This document shows, piece after piece, positions 11,101 to 21,666 of a DNA stretch of 64,000 bases (position 1 is its first letter; every line of letters starts with the position of its first letter). Location: the NCBI RefSeq assembly GCF_040744945.1, contig NZ_CP160453.1, forward strand, positions 5,084,001 through 5,148,000, in the 5' to 3' direction. The notes beneath the pieces are model-generated. The model did no database searches. It saw only the letters and a program-made list of their open reading frames with translations, and was not told the DNA's origin. This DNA is from Saccharothrix sp. HUAS TT1 (GTDB lineage: Bacteria; Actinomycetota; Actinomycetes; Mycobacteriales; Pseudonocardiaceae). Position numbers and translations under genes: made by a program.

Positions 11101-14100
11101 CCGGCGCTCGCGCCGGTCAAGCTGGACACCAGGGCGTTGCGGGGGCACGACGTGCCGCCGCTGCTGCGCGCCCTCGTCAGGACACCCGCCCGGCGGGCGG
11201 CGGGCTCGGGGTCCACGACCGGGGGCGGCACCGACCTGGCCCGCCGGCTGGCCGCCCTCGGGCCGGCCGAGCGCGGTGGTGTGGTGCTGGCACTGGTCCG
11301 CGAGCAGGTCGCCGACGTCCTCGGGCACAGCGACCCGGGCGCGGTCGTTCCGGGACGCGCGTTCAAGGACATCGGCTTCGACTCGCTGACCGTGATCGAG
11401 CTGCGGAACCGGATCGGCGAGGTCACCGGCCTGCGGTTGCCGCCGACGCTCGCGTTCGACCACCCGACGCCCGCGGCCCTGGCCGCCTTCCTGGTCACCG
11501 AGTTCGACGGCGCGTCCGGTGGGGGTGACGCGCCGGTGGTCGTCACGACCCGGCCCGCGGACGAGCCGCTGGCGATCGTGGGGATGAGCTGCCGCTACCC
11601 GGGTGGGGTGCGGTCGCCGGAGGACCTGTGGCGCCTGGTCGAGGAGGGCGTGGACGCGGTGTCCGGGTTCCCGACCGATCGTGGGTGGGATGTGGAGGGG
11701 TTGTACGACCCGGATCCGGATCGTGTGGGGACGTCGTACACGCGTAGTGGTGGGTTCTTGCACGATGCGGCGGAGTTCGATGCGGGGTTCTTCGGTATTT
11801 CGCCGCGTGAGGCGTTGGCGATGGATCCGCAGCAGCGGTTGTTGTTGGAGACGTCGTGGGAGGCGGTGGAGCGGGCGGGTGTTGATCCGTTGTCGTTGAA
11901 GGGGAGTCGTACCGGTGTGTTCGCCGGGATCATGTACCACGACTACGGCGGCCGACTGCGCACCCCGCCCGAGGGGCTTGAGGGCTACGTCATCAACGGC
12001 AGCGCGGGCAGCGTCGCCTCGGGCCGCATCGCCTACACCCTCGGCCTGGAGGGGCCGGCGGTGACGGTGGACACGGCGTGTTCGTCGTCGTTGGTGGCGC
12101 TGCACTGGGCGGCCCAGTCGCTGCGCAGCGGCGAGTGCTCCCTGGCGCTGGTCGGCGGGGCGACCGTCATGGCGAGCCCTTCGGTGTTCGTGGAGTTCAG
12201 CCGGCAGCGCGGGTTGTCGGCGGATGGCCGGTGCAAGGCGTTCGGCGCGGGCGCCGACGGCACCGGCTGGGCCGAGGGCGCGGCGATGCTGCTGGTGGAA
12301 CGGCTGTCGGACGCCCGGCGCAACGGCCACCCCGTCCTCGCCGTCGTGCGGGGCACCGCCGTGAACCAGGACGGCGCGTCCAACGGCCTCACCGCCCCGA
12401 GCGGCCCCGCGCAGCAGCGCGTCATCAGGCAGGCCCTGGCGAACGCCGGGCTGTCCACGTCGGACGTGGACGTGGTCGAGGCGCACGGCACGGGCACCGT
12501 CCTGGGTGATCCGATCGAGGCTCAGGCGTTGTTGGCGACGTATGGGCGTGATCGGGATCGTCCGTTGTGGTTGGGGTCGTTGAAGTCGAACATCGGTCAC
12601 ACGCAGGCTGCTGCGGGTGTCGGTGGTGTGATCAAGATGGTGATGGCGATGCGGCACGGTGTGCTGCCGCGCACCCTGCACGCCGACGAACCCAGCCCGC
12701 ACGTGGACTGGGAGAGCGGACCCGTCCACCTGCTGACCGAAGCCGTGCCGTGGACCACGTCCGGTGGACCCCGCCGTGCCGCCGTGTCGTCGTTCGGCGT
12801 CAGCGGCACCAACGCGCACGCCATCATCGAGCAGCCCGCGCGGGCCGAGGTCCGGGAGCGGACGCGCACCGAACAGCCGGTCGTGCCGTGGGTGCTGTCC
12901 GGTCGGGGCGAGGCGGCGGTGCGGGACCAGGCGCGCAACCTGCTGGTGGGTGTCACGGGCACGGACTTCGACCCGGTCGACGTCGGCCTGTCCCTGACGG
13001 GGCGGACCGGCTTCGAGGACCGGGCGGTCGTGCTCGGCACGGCCCAGGCCGATCTGCTGGACGTCCTCCGCGACCTGGCGGCCGGCAACCCCACGCCCGG
13101 CTTGGTCACCGGCCGGCCGCTCGACGGGGCGCTCGCGTTCCTGTTCTCGGGTCAGGGTTCGCAGAGGGCGGGGATGGGTCGTGAGCTGTATGCGGCGTTC
13201 CCGGTGTTCGCTGCTGCCTATGACGAGGTGGTTGCGGGGTTGGGTGGTACGTCGTTCTTCGATGTTGATGTGGAGGTGTTGGCGCGGACGGGTGTGGCTC
13301 AGCGTGCGTTGTTCGCGTTGCAGGTGGCGTTGTTCCGCCTATTCGAGTCGTGGGGTGTGCGGCCTGATGTGTTGGTGGGGCATTCGGTGGGTGAGATCGC
13401 GGCAGCCCACGTGGCCGGGGTGTTGTCCCTTGACGATGCCTGCCGGCTGGTGTCCGCCCGCGCCGATCTGATGCAGGCGTTGCCGCCCGGCGGTGGGATG
13501 TTCGCACTGGAGGCGACCGAGGACGAGGTGCTGCCGCACCTCACCGAAGAGGTGTCCATCGCGGCGGTGAACGGTCCGCGTTCCGTGGTCGTCGCGGGCG
13601 ACGAGGACGCGGCCGGGGCGGTGGTCGACGCCTTCCCCGGCCGCAAGGCCACCCGCTTGGCGGTGAGCCACGCGTTCCACTCGCCGTTGATGGAGCCGAT
13701 GCTGGACGAGTTCGCGGCGGTGGTGCGGGGTCTGGAGTTCCACGAGCCGCGTATCCCGATGTTGTCCCCGGTCGCCGAGCCCGGCTACTGGGTGCGGCAC
13801 GTGCGGGACGCGGTGCGGTTCGCGGATCAGGTCGCGCAGTTGGACGAGCGCGGCACGACGCGGTTCCTGGAGATCGGACCCGGCGGTGTGCTGACCGCCC
13901 TGACCCGCAACTGCCTGCCCGACACCGAAATCCTCGCCGTCCCCGCCCTGCGCGCCGACCGCGACGAGGTCCTGACCGCCGTCACGGCGCTGGGTGAGCT
14001 GCACGTCCACGGCGCGGAGGTCGACTGGACGCGGTTCTACCCCGGCGCGCGGCGCGTCGACCTGCCCACCTACCCGTTCCAGCGGCAGCGCTACTGGCTC

Positions 14101-17100
14101 GACGCGCCCGAAGGAACGAGCGGCGTCCACGCCGCCGGACTGGACGAGGCCGGTCACCCGCTGCTCGGGGCGGCGGTGCCGGTGGCCGGCGGCGACGAGT
14201 GGCTGATGACCGGACGCGTCTCGCTCCGGACCCACGCGTGGTTGGCGGACCACGCCGTGGGCGGCGCGGTCCTGCTGCCCGGCACGGCGTTCGTGGAACT
14301 GGCCGTCCGCGCCGGTGACGAGGTCGGGTGCGACCTGGTCGAGGACCTGGCCATCGAGGTGCCGCTGGTCGTGCCGCTCGACCTCGCCGTGGTGCTCCAA
14401 GTGCACGTCGGCGCACCCGACGAGGGCACGCGCCCGTTCACCGTCCACGCGCGGACCGACGGCGAAGGGGAGTGGGTGCGCCACGCGCGCGGCACCCTGG
14501 GGGTGCGCGCCGCCGCGCCCGCCGCCTTCCCCTCCGCCGAGTGGCCGCCCGCCGGCGCGCGGCGTGTCGACCTCACCGGCTTCTACGACCGCATGGCGGA
14601 CGCCGGCGCGTCCTACGGCCCGCTGTTCGCCGGCCTCCGCGGCGCGTGGCGCGCACCCGACGCCGTCCACGCCGAGGTCGCGCTGCCCGACGACGCGGCC
14701 GCGAACGCCTTCGGCGTGCACCCGGCGCTGCTCGACGCCGCCCTGCACGCCATCGCCGCCGGCGGCCTGGCCGACCTCGACGACGGCCCCCTGCTGCCCT
14801 TCGCGTGGACCGGCGTGCACCTCGCCGCCGCCGGCGCGTCGGCGCTCAGGCTGACGGTCGTCCCGGCCGGACCGAACGCCGTGTCGCTCACCGCCGCGGA
14901 CGCGACCGGCGACACCGTGCTGTCGGTGGACTCCCTGGTGCTGCGGCCCGCCCGACGGCACCAGGTCGAGCAGACCCTCTTCGGCGTCGACTGGCTCGAC
15001 CGCGGCGCGTGCGGCACGGCCGACACCCCGCTCGGACCGGATGTCGAGGTGCTGACCACCCCGGCCGCCGAGCTGACGCCCGACGGCGTCCGATCCGCGG
15101 TCGGGCACGTGCTCCGCGGGCTCCAGCAGTGGCTGGCCGCTGAGCACCCGCAACCCGCGCGGCTGGTCGTGGTGACCACCGGCGCGGCAACCGACCCCGC
15201 CCAGGCCGCAGTCCAGGGCTTGGTGCGCTCGGCGCAGTCGGAGAACCCCGGCCGCGTCGTCCTGGTCGACGTGGACGGCGGGACCAGGGCCTCCGACGCG
15301 GTGGCTGCCGCCCTGCGACTGGCCGAGCCGCAGGTGTCGGTGCGCGACGGCAGGGTGTTCGTGCCGCGCCTGGAGGCGTTGCCCACCGCGACCGGGGAGT
15401 TCGACTTCGGCGCCGGCGCGGTGCTGCTGACCGGCGCCTCCGGCGCCCTCGGCGCCCTGGTCGCCCGACACCTGGCCGAGGTGCACGGCGTCCGCGACCT
15501 CGTGCTGATGAGCCGCAGTGGGCGCTTCGACGGCGACCTGTCCGACCTCGACGTCCTGGTCACCCCGGTGGCGTGCGACGTCGCGGACCGGGACGCCCTG
15601 GCCGCCGCGCTGGCGGACCTCGACCTGTCGGCCGTCGTGCACGTCGCGGGAGTCCTGGACGACGGGGTGGTGCCGTCGCTGACCGACGAGCGGATCGACG
15701 CGGTGTTCCGCCCGAAGGTGGACGCCGCGCTGAACCTCCACGAGCTGACCGCCCACCTCGACCTCTCGGCGTTCGTGCTGTTCTCGTCCGTGTCGGGCGT
15801 CTTCGGCGCGGCGGGACAGGGCAACTACGCGGCGGCCAACTCCTTCCTCGACGCGCTCGCCGATCACCGCCGGGCGGCCGGGTTGCCCGCGACCTCCTTG
15901 GCGTGGGGCCTGTGGGCGCAGACGAGCACGATGACCGACGACCTCGACCCGGCCGACCTCGCCCGCATCCGCCGCACCGGCCTCCTCCCCATCCCGTCGG
16001 ACGTCGCGCTGCGCATGTTCGACGCGTCCGCGTCCGCCGGTCGGGCCGCGGTCGTGCCGATCAAGCTCGACGTGTCCCACCTCGACGCCGCCTCCGCCCC
16101 GGCGGTGCTGCGGGGCCGCGTGCGGACCTCCGCACGGCGCTCCGCCCGTTCCACCCCGGTCGGCGCGGCCGTCGGAGCAGGGCTCGCGGCGCAGCTGGAC
16201 CGCGTCCCGGAGGCCGAGCGCGCGGCTCTCGTCCTGGACCTCGTGTGCGAGCAGGTCGCGGCGGTCCTGGGCCACGCGTCGGCATCGGCGGTCAAGCCGG
16301 ACCAGGCGTTCCAGGAGGCCGGTTTCGACTCGCTCACCGCGATCGAGCTGCGCAACCGGCTCACCGCCGTCACCGGCCTGCGGCTGCCCGCGACCCTGGT
16401 GTTCGACTACCCGACGAGCCGGGTGCTGGCCGATCACCTGCTGGTCGAGGTGTCCCCGGCCGACGACGTGCGGCAGGTCGCCGCCGCCGATCGGGTGTCG
16501 GACGAACCGATCGCCATCGTGGGGATGAGCTGCCGCTACCCGGGCGGTGTTCGGTCGCCGGAGGACCTGTGGCGGCTGGTGGCCGCCGGCGGCGAGGGGA
16601 TCACGGGGTTCCCGACCGATCGTGGGTGGGATGTGGAGGGGTTGTACGACCCGGATCCGGATCGTGTGGGGACGTCGTACACGCGTAGTGGTGGGTTTTT
16701 GCACGATGCGGCGGAGTTCGATGCGGGGTTCTTCGGTATTTCGCCGCGTGAGGCGTTGGCGATGGATCCGCAGCAGCGGTTGTTGTTGGAGACGTCGTGG
16801 GAGGCGGTGGAGCGGGCGGGTGTTGATCCGTTGTCGTTGAAGGGGAGTCGTACCGGTGTGTTCGCCGGGATCATGTACCACGACTACGGCGCGCGGATCA
16901 CCGATGCCCCGGAGGACGTCGAGGGCTACCTCGGGAACGGCAGCGCGGGCAGCATCGCCTCGGGTCGGGTGGCGTACGCGTTGGGTTTGGAGGGGCCGGC
17001 GGTGACGGTGGACACGGCGTGTTCGTCGTCGTTGGTGGCGTTGCACCTGGCGGCGCAGGCGTTGCGGTCGGGTGAGTGCTCGATGGCACTCGTCGGCGGC

Positions 17101-20100
17101 GCGACGGTCATGTCCACGCCCGCGACGTTCGTGGAGTTCAGTCGGCAGCGCGGGTTGTCGGCGGATGGTCGGTGCAAGGCGTTCGGGGCGGCGGCGGACG
17201 GTACGGGCTGGGCCGAGGGTGTCGGTGTGCTGTTGGTGGAGCGGTTGTCGGATGCTCGGCGCCTCGGTCACGAGGTCTTGGCGGTGGTGCGTGGTTCGGC
17301 GGTGAACCAGGACGGTGCGTCGAACGGGTTGACCGCGCCGAATGGTCCGTCGCAGCAGCGGGTCATCCAGCAGGCCCTGGCGTCGGCAGGGCTGGCGGAA
17401 TCCGATGTGGACATCGTGGAGGGTCACGGCACCGGCACGAGGCTTGGTGATCCGATTGAGGCGCAGGCGTTGTTGGCGACGTATGGGCGTGATCGGGATC
17501 GTCCGTTGTGGCTTGGTTCGGTGAAGTCGAATATTGGTCATACGCAGGCTGCTGCTGGTGTGGCGGGTGTGATCAAGATGGTGATGGCGATGCGGCATGG
17601 TGTGTTGCCGCGCACGTTGCACGTGGATGAGCCGTCGCCGCATGTGGATTGGTCGGTGGGTGATGTCCGGCTGTTGAGGGAGTCGGTGGAGTGGTCTTCG
17701 GTGGGTCGTCCGCGTCGGGCGGCGGTGTCGTCGTTCGGTATCAGCGGCACCAACGCCCACGTCATCCTTGAACAGGTCACACAACCGGAAACCAGTCCCT
17801 CGCCCCAGGTCGGCGGCATCGTGCCGTGGGTGCTGTCCGGGCAGACGGCGGAAGCGCTGCGCGAACAGGCCCGGAGGTTGACGGCCGTCGACGGCGCCGT
17901 GACCGACGTGGGCCTGTCGCTGGCGACCACGCGCGCCCGGCTCACCGCGCGGGCGGTCGTATGGGGTGATCACGCGAGTGGACTCGCGAACCTGGCGGAC
18001 GGTTCCGGCAGCGCGGTGGAAGGCACGGTTCTCCCGGGTCGTTCGGCGTTCTTGTTCTCGGGTCAGGGTTCGCAGCGGGTGGGGATGGGTCGTGAGTTGT
18101 ATGCGGCGTTCCCGGTGTTCGCGGCGGCGTATGACGAGGTGGTTGCGGGGTTGGGTGGTACGTCGTTCTTCGATGTTGGTGTGGAGGTGTTGGCGCGGAC
18201 GGGTGTGGCGCAGCGTGCGTTGTTCGCGTTGCAGGTGGCGTTGTTCCGCCTATTCGAGTCGTGGGGTGTGCGGCCTGATGTGTTGGTGGGGCATTCGGTG
18301 GGTGAGATCGCGGCTGCCCATGTGGCCGGGGTGTTGTCCCTGGAGGATGCCTGCCGGCTGGTGTCGGCCCGCGCTGACCTGATGGAGGTGTTGCCTTCGG
18401 GTGGGGCGATGGTGGCGGTGGAGGCGTCGGAGGACGAGGTCACGCCGTTGCTGACCGGTGCGGTGTCGATCGCGGCGGTGAATGGTCCGCGTTCGGTGGT
18501 GGTGTCCGGTGAGGCCGGGGCCGTGGACGCGGTGGTGGCGCACTTCGCCGATCGCAAGACCTCTCGGCTGAAGGTGAGTCATGCGTTCCACTCGCCGTTG
18601 ATGGAGCCGATGCTGGATGACTTCGCGGTGGTGGTGCGGGCTCTGGAGTTTCACGAGCCGCGCATCCCGATGTTGTCGCCGGTCGCTGAGCCTGGTTACT
18701 GGGTGCGGCACGTGCGGGACGCGGTGCGGTTCGCCGACCAGATCGGCGAACTCGATCGGCGCGGCGTCTCGAAGTTCCTGGAGATCGGGCCGGGCGTTGT
18801 GCTGACGGCGCTGACCAGGGGATGCCTGCCCGACTCGGAGATCATCGCGGTGCCGACCCTGCGCGCCGACCGGGACGAGGCGGAGACGGCCGTCGAGGCG
18901 GTCGCGGAGCTGTTCGTCCGGGGCGTCGAGGTGGACTGGTCGTCGTTCTACCCCGGCGCCCGGCGCGTCGACCTGCCCACCTACCCGTTCCAGCGACAGC
19001 GCTACTGGCTGTCGGCGGGGACGCCCCGTTCCACCGGGGCCGCCGGCCTCGGTCTCGGCTCCACCGGCCACCCGCTGCTGGGCGCGGTGGTGCCCGTGCC
19101 GGACCAGGACGAGTACCTGCTGACCGGCACGCTCTCGCTGAGGTCGCACCCCTGGCTCGCCGACCACGTCGTGAACGGCGCGGTGCTCCTGCCCGGCGCG
19201 GCGTTCGTCGAGCTGGCGATCCGCGCCGGTGACGAGTCGGGCTGCGACCTGCTGGAGGAGTTGACGACCGGCGAACCGCTCGTGCTACCCGAACGCGGCG
19301 GCGTCGCGGTGCACGTGCGCGTCGCCGCACCGGACGACTCCGGTCGCCGCGCGGTGACCGTCCACTCCCGCGCGGAGGGGGACGGGGAGTCGTGGGTCCG
19401 GCACGCCACAGGTGTCCTCGCCACGTCCACCGGGCACGAGGCCCCCACCACGTCGGTCACCACCGGCGAACCGGTCGACCTCGGGGGCTACTACGACCTG
19501 CTGGCCGGAACCGGCCTGGGGTACGGGCCCGCGTTCCGTGGTCTGGAAGCCGCGACGCGCGATGACGCGTGGGTGCGCGCCGACGTCCGGCTGCCGGACG
19601 AAGCGGGCGACACCGCCGGCTACGGCCTGCACCCCGCGCTGCTCGACGCGATGCTGCACGCGATCGGCGCCGGTGGCCTGGTGCCGCTGGACGACGGTCC
19701 GCACGTCCCGTTCTCGTGGAGCGGCGTGCGGTTGTGGTCCACGGGCGCTTCGGCCGTCACGGTCGAGGTGACCGGGCACGGCGACGGAGTCGTGGCGCTC
19801 GTCGCCCGGGACGCGGCCGGCGGACCGGTGCTGTCGGTCGATTCGCTGGTGCTCCGGCGGGCCGCGTCGACCGCACGGCACGACGGGGGGCGGTTGTTCG
19901 CCCTGGAGTGGCAGCCGCTCGACCTGCCGTCGCCAGGTGGTGCGGACGTGGACGTGCTGGAGGTCCCGCCGACCGCGGACATCCGTGCCGCCCTCGCCCA
20001 CGTGCTGCCCGCCCTCCAGGACCGGCTCGACGGTGACGACGCGTCCCCGGTCGTGGTGCTGACCCGGGACGCGGAGACCGAGCCGGCGCAGGCAGCAGTG

Positions 20101-21609
20101 TGGGGCCTCGCGCGGTCCGCGCAAACCGAGTACCCCGACCGCGTGGTGCTCGTCGACCACGACGGGACGCCCGAGTCGCGCGCGGCGCTGGCCCTCGTGC
20201 CGGGCGCGGGCGAACCGCAGGTGCGCCTGACCCGCGGTGCGGCGGCCGTGCCGCGCCTGGCGCCGGTCGCTCCCGGTCAGGGCGGTCCGTCGCTCGCCGG
20301 CGGCACCACCCTGGTGACCGGAGCGTCGGGCCTGCTCGGCGGCGTCGTCGCCCGGCACCTGGTGCGGGCGCACGGTGTCCGGCACCTCGTGCTGACGAGC
20401 CGCCGGGGAGGGGACGCGCCCGGCGCCGAGGAACTGCGGGCCGAACTGGTGGCCCTGGGCGCGGATGTCACGTGGGTCGCTTGCGACGTCGGCGATCGGG
20501 ACGCGGTCGCCGCCCTGCTGGCCACCGTGCCCGTCGACCGGCCGCTCACCGCCGTCGTGCACACCGCCGGCGTGCTCGATGACGCCGTGCTCGCCGACCT
20601 GGACGCCGGGCGCGTCGACGCCGTGCTGCGACCCAAGGTCGACGCGGCACTGGTCCTCGACGAGCTGACCGCCCACCTCGACCTGTCGGCGTTCGTGCTG
20701 TTCTCCTCGCTGTCCGGACTGCTGGGCGGGGCCGGGCAGGGCAACTACGCCGCCGCCAACGCGTCCCTCGACGCGGTGGCGCGGCAGCGCCGAGCGGCCG
20801 GTCTCCCGGCCACGTCCATAGCCTGGGGCCCCTGGGAGTCCGGTGGCATGACGGACGCGCTGACCGACGTCGACCGACGGCGGATGGAGCGCTCGGGCCT
20901 GCGGCCCCTGACCGCCGAGGGTGGCGCGGCGCTGCTGGACGCCGCGCTGCGATCGGATCACCCGGTGGTCGCCGCCGTCCGGCTCGACATCGCCGCCCTG
21001 CGCACCGCCGAGACCGCGCCACCGCTGTTGCGAGGACTCGTGCGGTCGACCGCGCGACCGACGGCCCGAGCCGAGGCCGGTGGGCCGCCGCGCCTCGCCG
21101 AGCGGCTGGCCGGCCGGCCGGCGGCCGACCACCAGAAGATCGTGCTCGACATCATCCGGACCGAGGTGGCCAGCGTGCTGGGCCACGCCACCGGTTCCGG
21201 CGTCCAACCCGACCTGCCGTTCCAGGACCTCGGGTTCGACTCGCTGACCGCCATCGAGCTGCGCAACCGGCTCACCGCCGTCACCGGCCTGCGGCTGCCC
21301 GCGACGCTCCTGTTCGACCACCCGGCGCCCCGCGTCCTCGCCCAGCACGTCCTCCGCGAGATCGCCCCGGCGGCCACAACCCCAGGGAAGTCCCTACTTG
21401 TCCACGTCGACGCGCTCCAGCAGGATTTGAAGGCGAGGGGACCGGGCGACGGCGAATGGGAACTGGTCGCCGAACGATTGCGCACACTGCTCGCGGACAT
21501 CGGGAAAACCGCTGCCGGGCAGGACGCCGACGACCCCGCCGACAGCCTTGAGTCGGCGACCGACGATGAAGTTTTCGACCTGCTCGGCCGGGAGTTCGGA
21601 ATTTCCTGA
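1..21609 (+). CDS. Modular type I polyketide synthase, loading unit to module 4 (5' partial)
   Basis: This is the first PKS polypeptide in the window. It is open from base 1, so its true start lies upstream, and 7202 residues are visible. Domain order is KS(C-terminal part)-AT-ACP / KS-AT-KR-ACP / three times KS-AT-DH-KR-ACP, followed by a C-terminal docking tail at about 21390-21606. That tail has an amphipathic helix followed by an acidic end ([15 protein letters not shown]). All five ATs have the malonyl signature (GHSxG plus HAFH). The protein should sit in the cytosol as a homodimer, start the chain and build the hydroxyl that later closes the lactone plus three double bonds. It lies 57 bp upstream of gene B on the same strand, whose N-terminal coiled coil is the expected partner of the docking tail. 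Codon use alternates between C-ending stretches and G/T-ending patches in the KS and AT segments. Function as a PKS is certain; the product assignment is inference. Confidence 0.98.
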   Translation, partial: DVDPGGVDYVELHGTGTRVGDPVEAAALGAVLGAARPTDRPLRVGSVKTNVGHLEGAAGITGLVKVALALRNRAFPAGLNFARPNPAIDLDALNLRVLTEFTPAQDDTPLVAGVSSFGMGGTNCHLVLAEHVAEHAAAPEPAPVADDGAPLLWPLSGTSRAALRAQAGALLEHLADDTDLAGTAWSLARHRTAFPRRAAVVGRTREDFERGLRALATGRRDVAVVTGAAHAAPSVAFLFSGQGSQRLGAGKALHAALPAFAEAFDEVCAHLDASTDRPVREVLFAAEGSAEAALLDRTRYTQPALFAVEVALFRLLTAWGVTPSHLVGHSLGELSAAHVAGVLSLPDAARLVAARAALMDDLPAGGAMLAVQAGEDEIRALLAGATGLDVAAVNSPTSTVVSGDEDAVHGIAATLAAASRKATRLRVSHAFHSAHLDAVLDAFHEVAAGLTYSPARIPIVSNLTGGVAAPDLHSSPGYWVRHLREAVRFADGVRALRDAGATAYVELGPGSALTSLATESLTDAEVAIPTLRGPDEVDAVLKAVGALHAHGVAVDWDALHGDRPRRRVPLPTYAFQRKRHWLEGAPARPAPVPETSVPETSVPETSGSDVVPPDDEQAEPTAGLGERVAALPEVERARVVLDVVRGHVAALLGHAEPRDVDPATTFRELGLDSLGAVELRDLLATATGLRLPSGLLFDHPTPRALADHLRERLLGERAAVVQASPVADRDDPVVIVGMSCRFPGGVRSPEDLWELLLAGTDAIGEFPDDRGWRLDELYDPEPGVAGRSYTRSGGFLHDAALFDPAFFGMSPREALATDPQQRLLLEASWEAVERAGIDPLSLRGSRTGVFVGATDMDYGPRLHERAEGLEGYLLTGTSASIASGRVAYALGLEGPAVTVDTACSSSLVALHLAAQALRSGECSAAIVGGVSVMSTPGMFVEFSRQRGLSADGRCKAFGAEADGTGWSEGVGVLLVERLSDARRLGHPVLAVVRGSAVNQDGASNGLTAPNGPSQQRLVAQALANAGLTPSDVDAVEAHGTGTVLGDPIEAEALLATYGRDRDRPLWLGSVKSNIGHTQAAAGVAGVIKMVMAMRHGVLPRTLHVDEPTPHVDWSAGEVRLLTERREWHSDGPRRAGVSSFGISGTNAHVIVEQAPEAEIAPPEPAVGGVVPWVVSARSGTALRAQAAQLLPLLDANPVDVAHSLVEGRAVLEHRAVVRGGRPALEALADGRTHPDLVVGQAAGDDGVAFLFSGQGSQRVGMGRELYAAFPVFAAAYDEVVLGLGGTSFFDVGVEALSATGVAQRALFALQVALFRLVESWGVRPDVLVGHSVGEIAAAHVAGVLSLEDACRLVSARADLMQVLPSGGSMVAVEAAEDEVTPLLTDGVSLAAVNGPRSVVVSGEAGAVDAVVAHFADRKTSRLTVSHAFHSPLMEPMLDDFAAVVRGLEFHEPRIPMLSPVVEPGYWVRHVRDAVRFADQIGELDERGTTRFLEIGPGGVLTALTRNCLPDTEILAVPLLRADRSEEATAVTALSELFAHGVGVDWTPFHRGGRRVDLPTYAFQHERYWLEEPDRGAVVSPGDVEFWQTVEREDVEALSASLGIDSEDSFRAVLPKLSAWRRQRRDRSALDDRRYRVTWTQVDPGTAVPGTWLVVADVEAGARVRAAFEPLGVEAVVVPFVDDREEFAVHLAGVGLVDGILAFVPEEDDHSPAPVARAVALVQAAADAGLTAPLWFATTGAVAVSPDDRVRPVPASLWGLGRVVALEQPQTWGGLVDVPGTGDADARLLVRAITGGSGEDQVAIRDGRVLSRRMTRARVTGRSAGWTPRGTVLVTGGTGAVGAHVARWLAGAGARHLVLTGRRGLDADGAVELRDELTALDVAVTVAACDVADRDALAALLDSLPEPPSAVVHAAGVLADGLVATMTTDSLRAVWRAKVDGAVNLHDLTGDLDAFVLFSSMTGVWGNPGQGAYAAANAFLDAFAGERHANGLPALAVAWGAWADGGMAVGRVGEHLARRGVDPLAPAFAITALHDAVGRGEPTVTIADVRWDAFVEHIAGARPVPLFDGVPEARDALARFDEARPTGGSALARQLAAVAEADRPAVLVEVVRSHAAAVLGHASAEAVDAAKPFRESGFDSLAGVELRNRLNDATGLRLPTTLVFDHPTPAALARYLNDELGGRTADAGAPTPLALAVADDPVVIVGMSCRFPGGVRSPEALWDLVERGADAVAGYPTDRGWDLDSLYHPDPDHPGTSYASGGAFLDGVDRFDADFFGISPREAVAMDPQQRLLLETSWELFERAGLDPAALRGTRTGVFVGTNGQDYASWVDRPSDEVEGYLLTGKAASVVSGRIAYTFGLEGPAVTVDTACSSSLVALHLAAQALRSGECSMAIVGGITVMTTPTLFLQFSRQRGLSADGRCKAFAAGADGTGWGEGVGLLLVERLSDARRLGHSVLAVVRGSAVNQDGASNGLTAPNGPSQQRVIRAALAGSGLGPSDVDAVEAHGTGTSLGDPIEAQALLATYGRDRDRPLWLGSVKSNIGHTQAAAGVAGVIKMVMAMRHGVLPPTLHVDEPSPHVDWSVGDVRLLTEAVEWAEPRRAAVSSFGISGTNAHVVIEQGPAEEVAPVPVADQLTPWVVSAKSEVALRAQAARLTAMADMSPVDVGHSLAVSRACLEYRAVVLDDHLSGVAALAEGISSPVVVRGAVRPGKVAFLFSGQGSQRVGMGRELYAAFPVFAAAYDEVVAGLGGTAFFDVDVEALSATGVAQRALFALQVALFRLVESWGVRPDVLVGHSVGEIAAAHVAGVLSLDDACRLVSARADLMQALPSGGAMVAVEAAEDEVTPLLTDGVSVAAVNGPRSVVVSGDAGAVDVVVAHFADRKTSRLTVSHAFHSPLMEPMLDDFAAVVRGLEFHEPTIPMLSPVAEAGYWVRHVRDAVRFADQVAELDERGTTKFLEIGPGGVLTALTRNCLPDAEILAVPTLRADRQEDLSAVTALAELHVNGVEVDWTPFHRGGRRVDLPTYAFQGERYWLDAVATRGGVTAAGMTDLGHPLLSAAVLVAGEDEWLFTGRLSVRTQPWLADHVVGEDVVVPGTVFVELAVRAGDEVGCDVLDELAVEVPLVLPARHGATIQVRLGREADRYRVSVFSRPDGAADDQPWTRHATGLLGTGAAPAETGAEWPPAGAEPIGVDGFYEGLRELRFAYGPAFQGLRAAWRLGDEVCAEVVLPEAVRGTEGFVLHPALFDAALHAVWLGVVEPEEGTGRGLVPFLWTGVALRATGASVLRVRVRPTGRDAVSLAATDQGGVPVVTAESLVLRPTAASTTPDDLYEVAWRPVGPLPDEEVDLVVLDGLPPVGERSNLVTVRCAAPEDLPVPERTRELLHTVLQLLQSWLSEDGGRLVLVTGGVADGIVDQAAVWGLVRSAQAENPGRFVLADVDDDPRTAAALRRALLLDEPQLRVVGGEVFVPRLTRVAVPEAAAPDFGDRTVLLTGASGALGALFARHLVTVHGVRDIALVSRRGGDAPGAADLAAELVASGARVDWYACDLGDRDAVADLVGRLDLSAVVHAAGVLDDGVVASLDAERLDAVLRPKVDAAWHLHETTTGLSAFVLFSSAAGALGTAGQGNYAAANSFLDGLAAHRHALGLPATALAWGLWASGMGATLDRVDLARMERTGLAPIPAEDGLRLFDAAVGTRLPALAPVKLDTRALRGHDVPPLLRALVRTPARRAAGSGSTTGGGTDLARRLAALGPAERGGVVLALVREQVADVLGHSDPGAVVPGRAFKDIGFDSLTVIELRNRIGEVTGLRLPPTLAFDHPTPAALAAFLVTEFDGASGGGDAPVVVTTRPADEPLAIVGMSCRYPGGVRSPEDLWRLVEEGVDAVSGFPTDRGWDVEGLYDPDPDRVGTSYTRSGGFLHDAAEFDAGFFGISPREALAMDPQQRLLLETSWEAVERAGVDPLSLKGSRTGVFAGIMYHDYGGRLRTPPEGLEGYVINGSAGSVASGRIAYTLGLEGPAVTVDTACSSSLVALHWAAQSLRSGECSLALVGGATVMASPSVFVEFSRQRGLSADGRCKAFGAGADGTGWAEGAAMLLVERLSDARRNGHPVLAVVRGTAVNQDGASNGLTAPSGPAQQRVIRQALANAGLSTSDVDVVEAHGTGTVLGDPIEAQALLATYGRDRDRPLWLGSLKSNIGHTQAAAGVGGVIKMVMAMRHGVLPRTLHADEPSPHVDWESGPVHLLTEAVPWTTSGGPRRAAVSSFGVSGTNAHAIIEQPARAEVRERTRTEQPVVPWVLSGRGEAAVRDQARNLLVGVTGTDFDPVDVGLSLTGRTGFEDRAVVLGTAQADLLDVLRDLAAGNPTPGLVTGRPLDGALAFLFSGQGSQRAGMGRELYAAFPVFAAAYDEVVAGLGGTSFFDVDVEVLARTGVAQRALFALQVALFRLFESWGVRPDVLVGHSVGEIAAAHVAGVLSLDDACRLVSARADLMQALPPGGGMFALEATEDEVLPHLTEEVSIAAVNGPRSVVVAGDEDAAGAVVDAFPGRKATRLAVSHAFHSPLMEPMLDEFAAVVRGLEFHEPRIPMLSPVAEPGYWVRHVRDAVRFADQVAQLDERGTTRFLEIGPGGVLTALTRNCLPDTEILAVPALRADRDEVLTAVTALGELHVHGAEVDWTRFYPGARRVDLPTYPFQRQRYWLDAPEGTSGVHAAGLDEAGHPLLGAAVPVAGGDEWLMTGRVSLRTHAWLADHAVGGAVLLPGTAFVELAVRAGDEVGCDLVEDLAIEVPLVVPLDLAVVLQVHVGAPDEGTRPFTVHARTDGEGEWVRHARGTLGVRAAAPAAFPSAEWPPAGARRVDLTGFYDRMADAGASYGPLFAGLRGAWRAPDAVHAEVALPDDAAANAFGVHPALLDAALHAIAAGGLADLDDGPLLPFAWTGVHLAAAGASALRLTVVPAGPNAVSLTAADATGDTVLSVDSLVLRPARRHQVEQTLFGVDWLDRGACGTADTPLGPDVEVLTTPAAELTPDGVRSAVGHVLRGLQQWLAAEHPQPARLVVVTTGAATDPAQAAVQGLVRSAQSENPGRVVLVDVDGGTRASDAVAAALRLAEPQVSVRDGRVFVPRLEALPTATGEFDFGAGAVLLTGASGALGALVARHLAEVHGVRDLVLMSRSGRFDGDLSDLDVLVTPVACDVADRDALAAALADLDLSAVVHVAGVLDDGVVPSLTDERIDAVFRPKVDAALNLHELTAHLDLSAFVLFSSVSGVFGAAGQGNYAAANSFLDALADHRRAAGLPATSLAWGLWAQTSTMTDDLDPADLARIRRTGLLPIPSDVALRMFDASASAGRAAVVPIKLDVSHLDAASAPAVLRGRVRTSARRSARSTPVGAAVGAGLAAQLDRVPEAERAALVLDLVCEQVAAVLGHASASAVKPDQAFQEAGFDSLTAIELRNRLTAVTGLRLPATLVFDYPTSRVLADHLLVEVSPADDVRQVAAADRVSDEPIAIVGMSCRYPGGVRSPEDLWRLVAAGGEGITGFPTDRGWDVEGLYDPDPDRVGTSYTRSGGFLHDAAEFDAGFFGISPREALAMDPQQRLLLETSWEAVERAGVDPLSLKGSRTGVFAGIMYHDYGARITDAPEDVEGYLGNGSAGSIASGRVAYALGLEGPAVTVDTACSSSLVALHLAAQALRSGECSMALVGGATVMSTPATFVEFSRQRGLSADGRCKAFGAAADGTGWAEGVGVLLVERLSDARRLGHEVLAVVRGSAVNQDGASNGLTAPNGPSQQRVIQQALASAGLAESDVDIVEGHGTGTRLGDPIEAQALLATYGRDRDRPLWLGSVKSNIGHTQAAAGVAGVIKMVMAMRHGVLPRTLHVDEPSPHVDWSVGDVRLLRESVEWSSVGRPRRAAVSSFGISGTNAHVILEQVTQPETSPSPQVGGIVPWVLSGQTAEALREQARRLTAVDGAVTDVGLSLATTRARLTARAVVWGDHASGLANLADGSGSAVEGTVLPGRSAFLFSGQGSQRVGMGRELYAAFPVFAAAYDEVVAGLGGTSFFDVGVEVLARTGVAQRALFALQVALFRLFESWGVRPDVLVGHSVGEIAAAHVAGVLSLEDACRLVSARADLMEVLPSGGAMVAVEASEDEVTPLLTGAVSIAAVNGPRSVVVSGEAGAVDAVVAHFADRKTSRLKVSHAFHSPLMEPMLDDFAVVVRALEFHEPRIPMLSPVAEPGYWVRHVRDAVRFADQIGELDRRGVSKFLEIGPGVVLTALTRGCLPDSEIIAVPTLRADRDEAETAVEAVAELFVRGVEVDWSSFYPGARRVDLPTYPFQRQRYWLSAGTPRSTGAAGLGLGSTGHPLLGAVVPVPDQDEYLLTGTLSLRSHPWLADHVVNGAVLLPGAAFVELAIRAGDESGCDLLEELTTGEPLVLPERGGVAVHVRVAAPDDSGRRAVTVHSRAEGDGESWVRHATGVLATSTGHEAPTTSVTTGEPVDLGGYYDLLAGTGLGYGPAFRGLEAATRDDAWVRADVRLPDEAGDTAGYGLHPALLDAMLHAIGAGGLVPLDDGPHVPFSWSGVRLWSTGASAVTVEVTGHGDGVVALVARDAAGGPVLSVDSLVLRRAASTARHDGGRLFALEWQPLDLPSPGGADVDVLEVPPTADIRAALAHVLPALQDRLDGDDASPVVVLTRDAETEPAQAAVWGLARSAQTEYPDRVVLVDHDGTPESRAALALVPGAGEPQVRLTRGAAAVPRLAPVAPGQGGPSLAGGTTLVTGASGLLGGVVARHLVRAHGVRHLVLTSRRGGDAPGAEELRAELVALGADVTWVACDVGDRDAVAALLATVPVDRPLTAVVHTAGVLDDAVLADLDAGRVDAVLRPKVDAALVLDELTAHLDLSAFVLFSSLSGLLGGAGQGNYAAANASLDAVARQRRAAGLPATSIAWGPWESGGMTDALTDVDRRRMERSGLRPLTAEGGAALLDAALRSDHPVVAAVRLDIAALRTAETAPPLLRGLVRSTARPTARAEAGGPPRLAERLAGRPAADHQKIVLDIIRTEVASVLGHATGSGVQPDLPFQDLGFDSLTAIELRNRLTAVTGLRLPATLLFDHPAPRVLAQHVLREIAPAATTPGKSLLVHVDALQQDLKARGPGDGEWELVAERLRTLLADIGKTAAGQDADDPADSLESATDDEVFDLLGREFGIS
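1774..1818 (+). repeat. Three perfect 15-bp tandem repeats in the AT-ACP linker
   Basis: The 15-mer gtgccggagacgtcc occurs three times head to tail (1774-1788, 1789-1803, 1804-1818). It is in frame and encodes VPETS three times in the flexible linker between the M0 AT and ACP. It probably acts as a spacer. The in-frame 15-bp unit suggests slippage expansion. Confidence 0.97.
2188..6534 (+). other. PKS module M1: KS-AT(malonyl)-KR(A-type)-ACP
   Basis: KS is 2188-3459 with the catalytic Cys at 2707-2709. AT is about 3739-4560 with Ser at 3991-3993 in GHSVG and HAFH at 4276-4287, so malonyl-CoA. A post-AT beta-alpha-alpha dimerisation element (about 4735-4890, EFWQTVE...LPKLSAWRR) precedes the KR structural half. 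The catalytic KR half (about 5482-6036) has TGGTGAVG, Trp141 at 5890-5892, catalytic Tyr at 5914-5916 and LAD instead of LDD, so it is A-type and should give an L-beta-hydroxyl. ACP (about 6265-6534) has its Ser at 6415-6417. In a filipin-type chain this hydroxyl becomes C27-OH, the nucleophile for lactonisation. Confidence 0.95.
3742..4530 (+). repeat. First copy of a highly homogenised AT-domain block (11 copies)
   Basis: This stretch of about 0.8 kb encodes the malonyl AT core and recurs with near-identical DNA in M1, M2 (from about 8137), M3 (about 13140), M4 (about 18049), M5 (about 23311), M7 (about 33677), M8 (about 38567), M9 (about 42779), M10 (about 47198), M11 (about 51635) and M12 (about 56433). 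The copies share unusual G/T-ending codons (ttgttctcgggtcagggt at the start). The ATs of M0, M6 and M13 do not belong to the family. Copies differ by a few amino-acid alternatives that occur in mixed combinations between copies, as expected for gene conversion. Identity was judged by eye, not computed. Confidence 0.9.
6592..11508 (+). other. PKS module M2: KS-AT(malonyl)-DH-KR(B-type)-ACP
   Basis: KS is 6592-7857 with Cys at 7111-7113. AT is about 8134-8960 with Ser at 8386-8388 and HAFH at 8671-8682, so malonyl-CoA. DH is about 9157-9963 with catalytic His at 9253-9255 and Asp at 9739-9741 in [10 protein letters not shown]. The usual HxxxGxxxxP motif reads [10 protein letters not shown], with Glu (9265-9267) for the conserved Gly. 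KR is about 10465-11010 with LDD at 10723-10731 and Tyr at 10888-10890, so B-type without Pro152 (B1-like). ACP is about 11230-11508 with Ser at 11383-11385. There is no ER. Expected output is a trans double bond, the C24=C25 bond in a filipin-type chain. Confidence 0.94.
11560..16455 (+). other. PKS module M3: KS-AT(malonyl)-DH-KR(B-type)-ACP
   Basis: KS is 11560-12834 with Cys at 12079-12081. AT is about 13132-13955 with Ser at 13384-13386 and HAFH at 13669-13680. DH is about 14155-14955 with an intact [10 protein letters not shown] motif (His 14251-14253) and Asp at 14734-14736. KR is about 15415-15960 with LDD at 15655-15663 and Tyr at 15826-15828. The segment between its SR and ACD motifs is about seven residues shorter than in M2. 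ACP is about 16180-16455 with Ser at 16330-16332. Expected output is a trans alkene (C22=C23 in the filipin numbering). The first part of the KS is almost identical in DNA to that of M4. Confidence 0.95.
11660..11946 (+). repeat. KS N-terminal block duplicated in M3 and M4
   Basis: From the ACCGATCGTGGGTGGGATGT stretch to the GIMYHDYG codons, this block matches 16593-16890 of M4 almost base for base. I see one silent difference (ttc versus ttt). It uses G/T-ending codons, unlike the sequence on either side, and marks a recent exchange between neighbouring modules. Confidence 0.9.
16501..21366 (+). other. PKS module M4: KS-AT(malonyl)-DH-KR(B-type)-ACP
   Basis: KS is 16501-17775 with Cys at 17020-17022. 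AT is about 18043-18865 with Ser at 18295-18297 and HAFH at 18580-18591. DH is about 19069-19860 with [10 protein letters not shown] (His 19165-19167) and Asp at 19645-19647. KR is about 20302-20850 with LDD at 20575-20583 and Tyr at 20746-20748. ACP is about 21091-21366 with Ser at 21241-21243. There is no ER, so a trans alkene is expected (C20=C21). A class-1 C-terminal docking region follows to the stop codon. Confidence 0.95.
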
Positions 21610-21651
21610 GAAACACGGGGTTCGCCGGCGCCGAGTCCATGTCGTACTGGT

Positions 21652-21659
21652 GAGGGGTG
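21652..21659 (+). promoter_or_regulatory. Ribosome binding site of gene B
   Basis: The purine-rich gaggggtg lies 7 bases before the GTG at 21667 and supports that start. The 57-bp gap between genes A and B shows no terminator hairpin and no convincing promoter. Confidence 0.7.
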
Positions 21660-21666
21660 ATTTCGG

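Noticed and set aside
21610..21666. Terminator or promoter in the gaps between the genes
   Set aside because: The three gaps (57, 40 and 43 bp) contain no stable hairpin with a T-tract and no convincing -10/-35 pair; only ribosome binding sites are visible.
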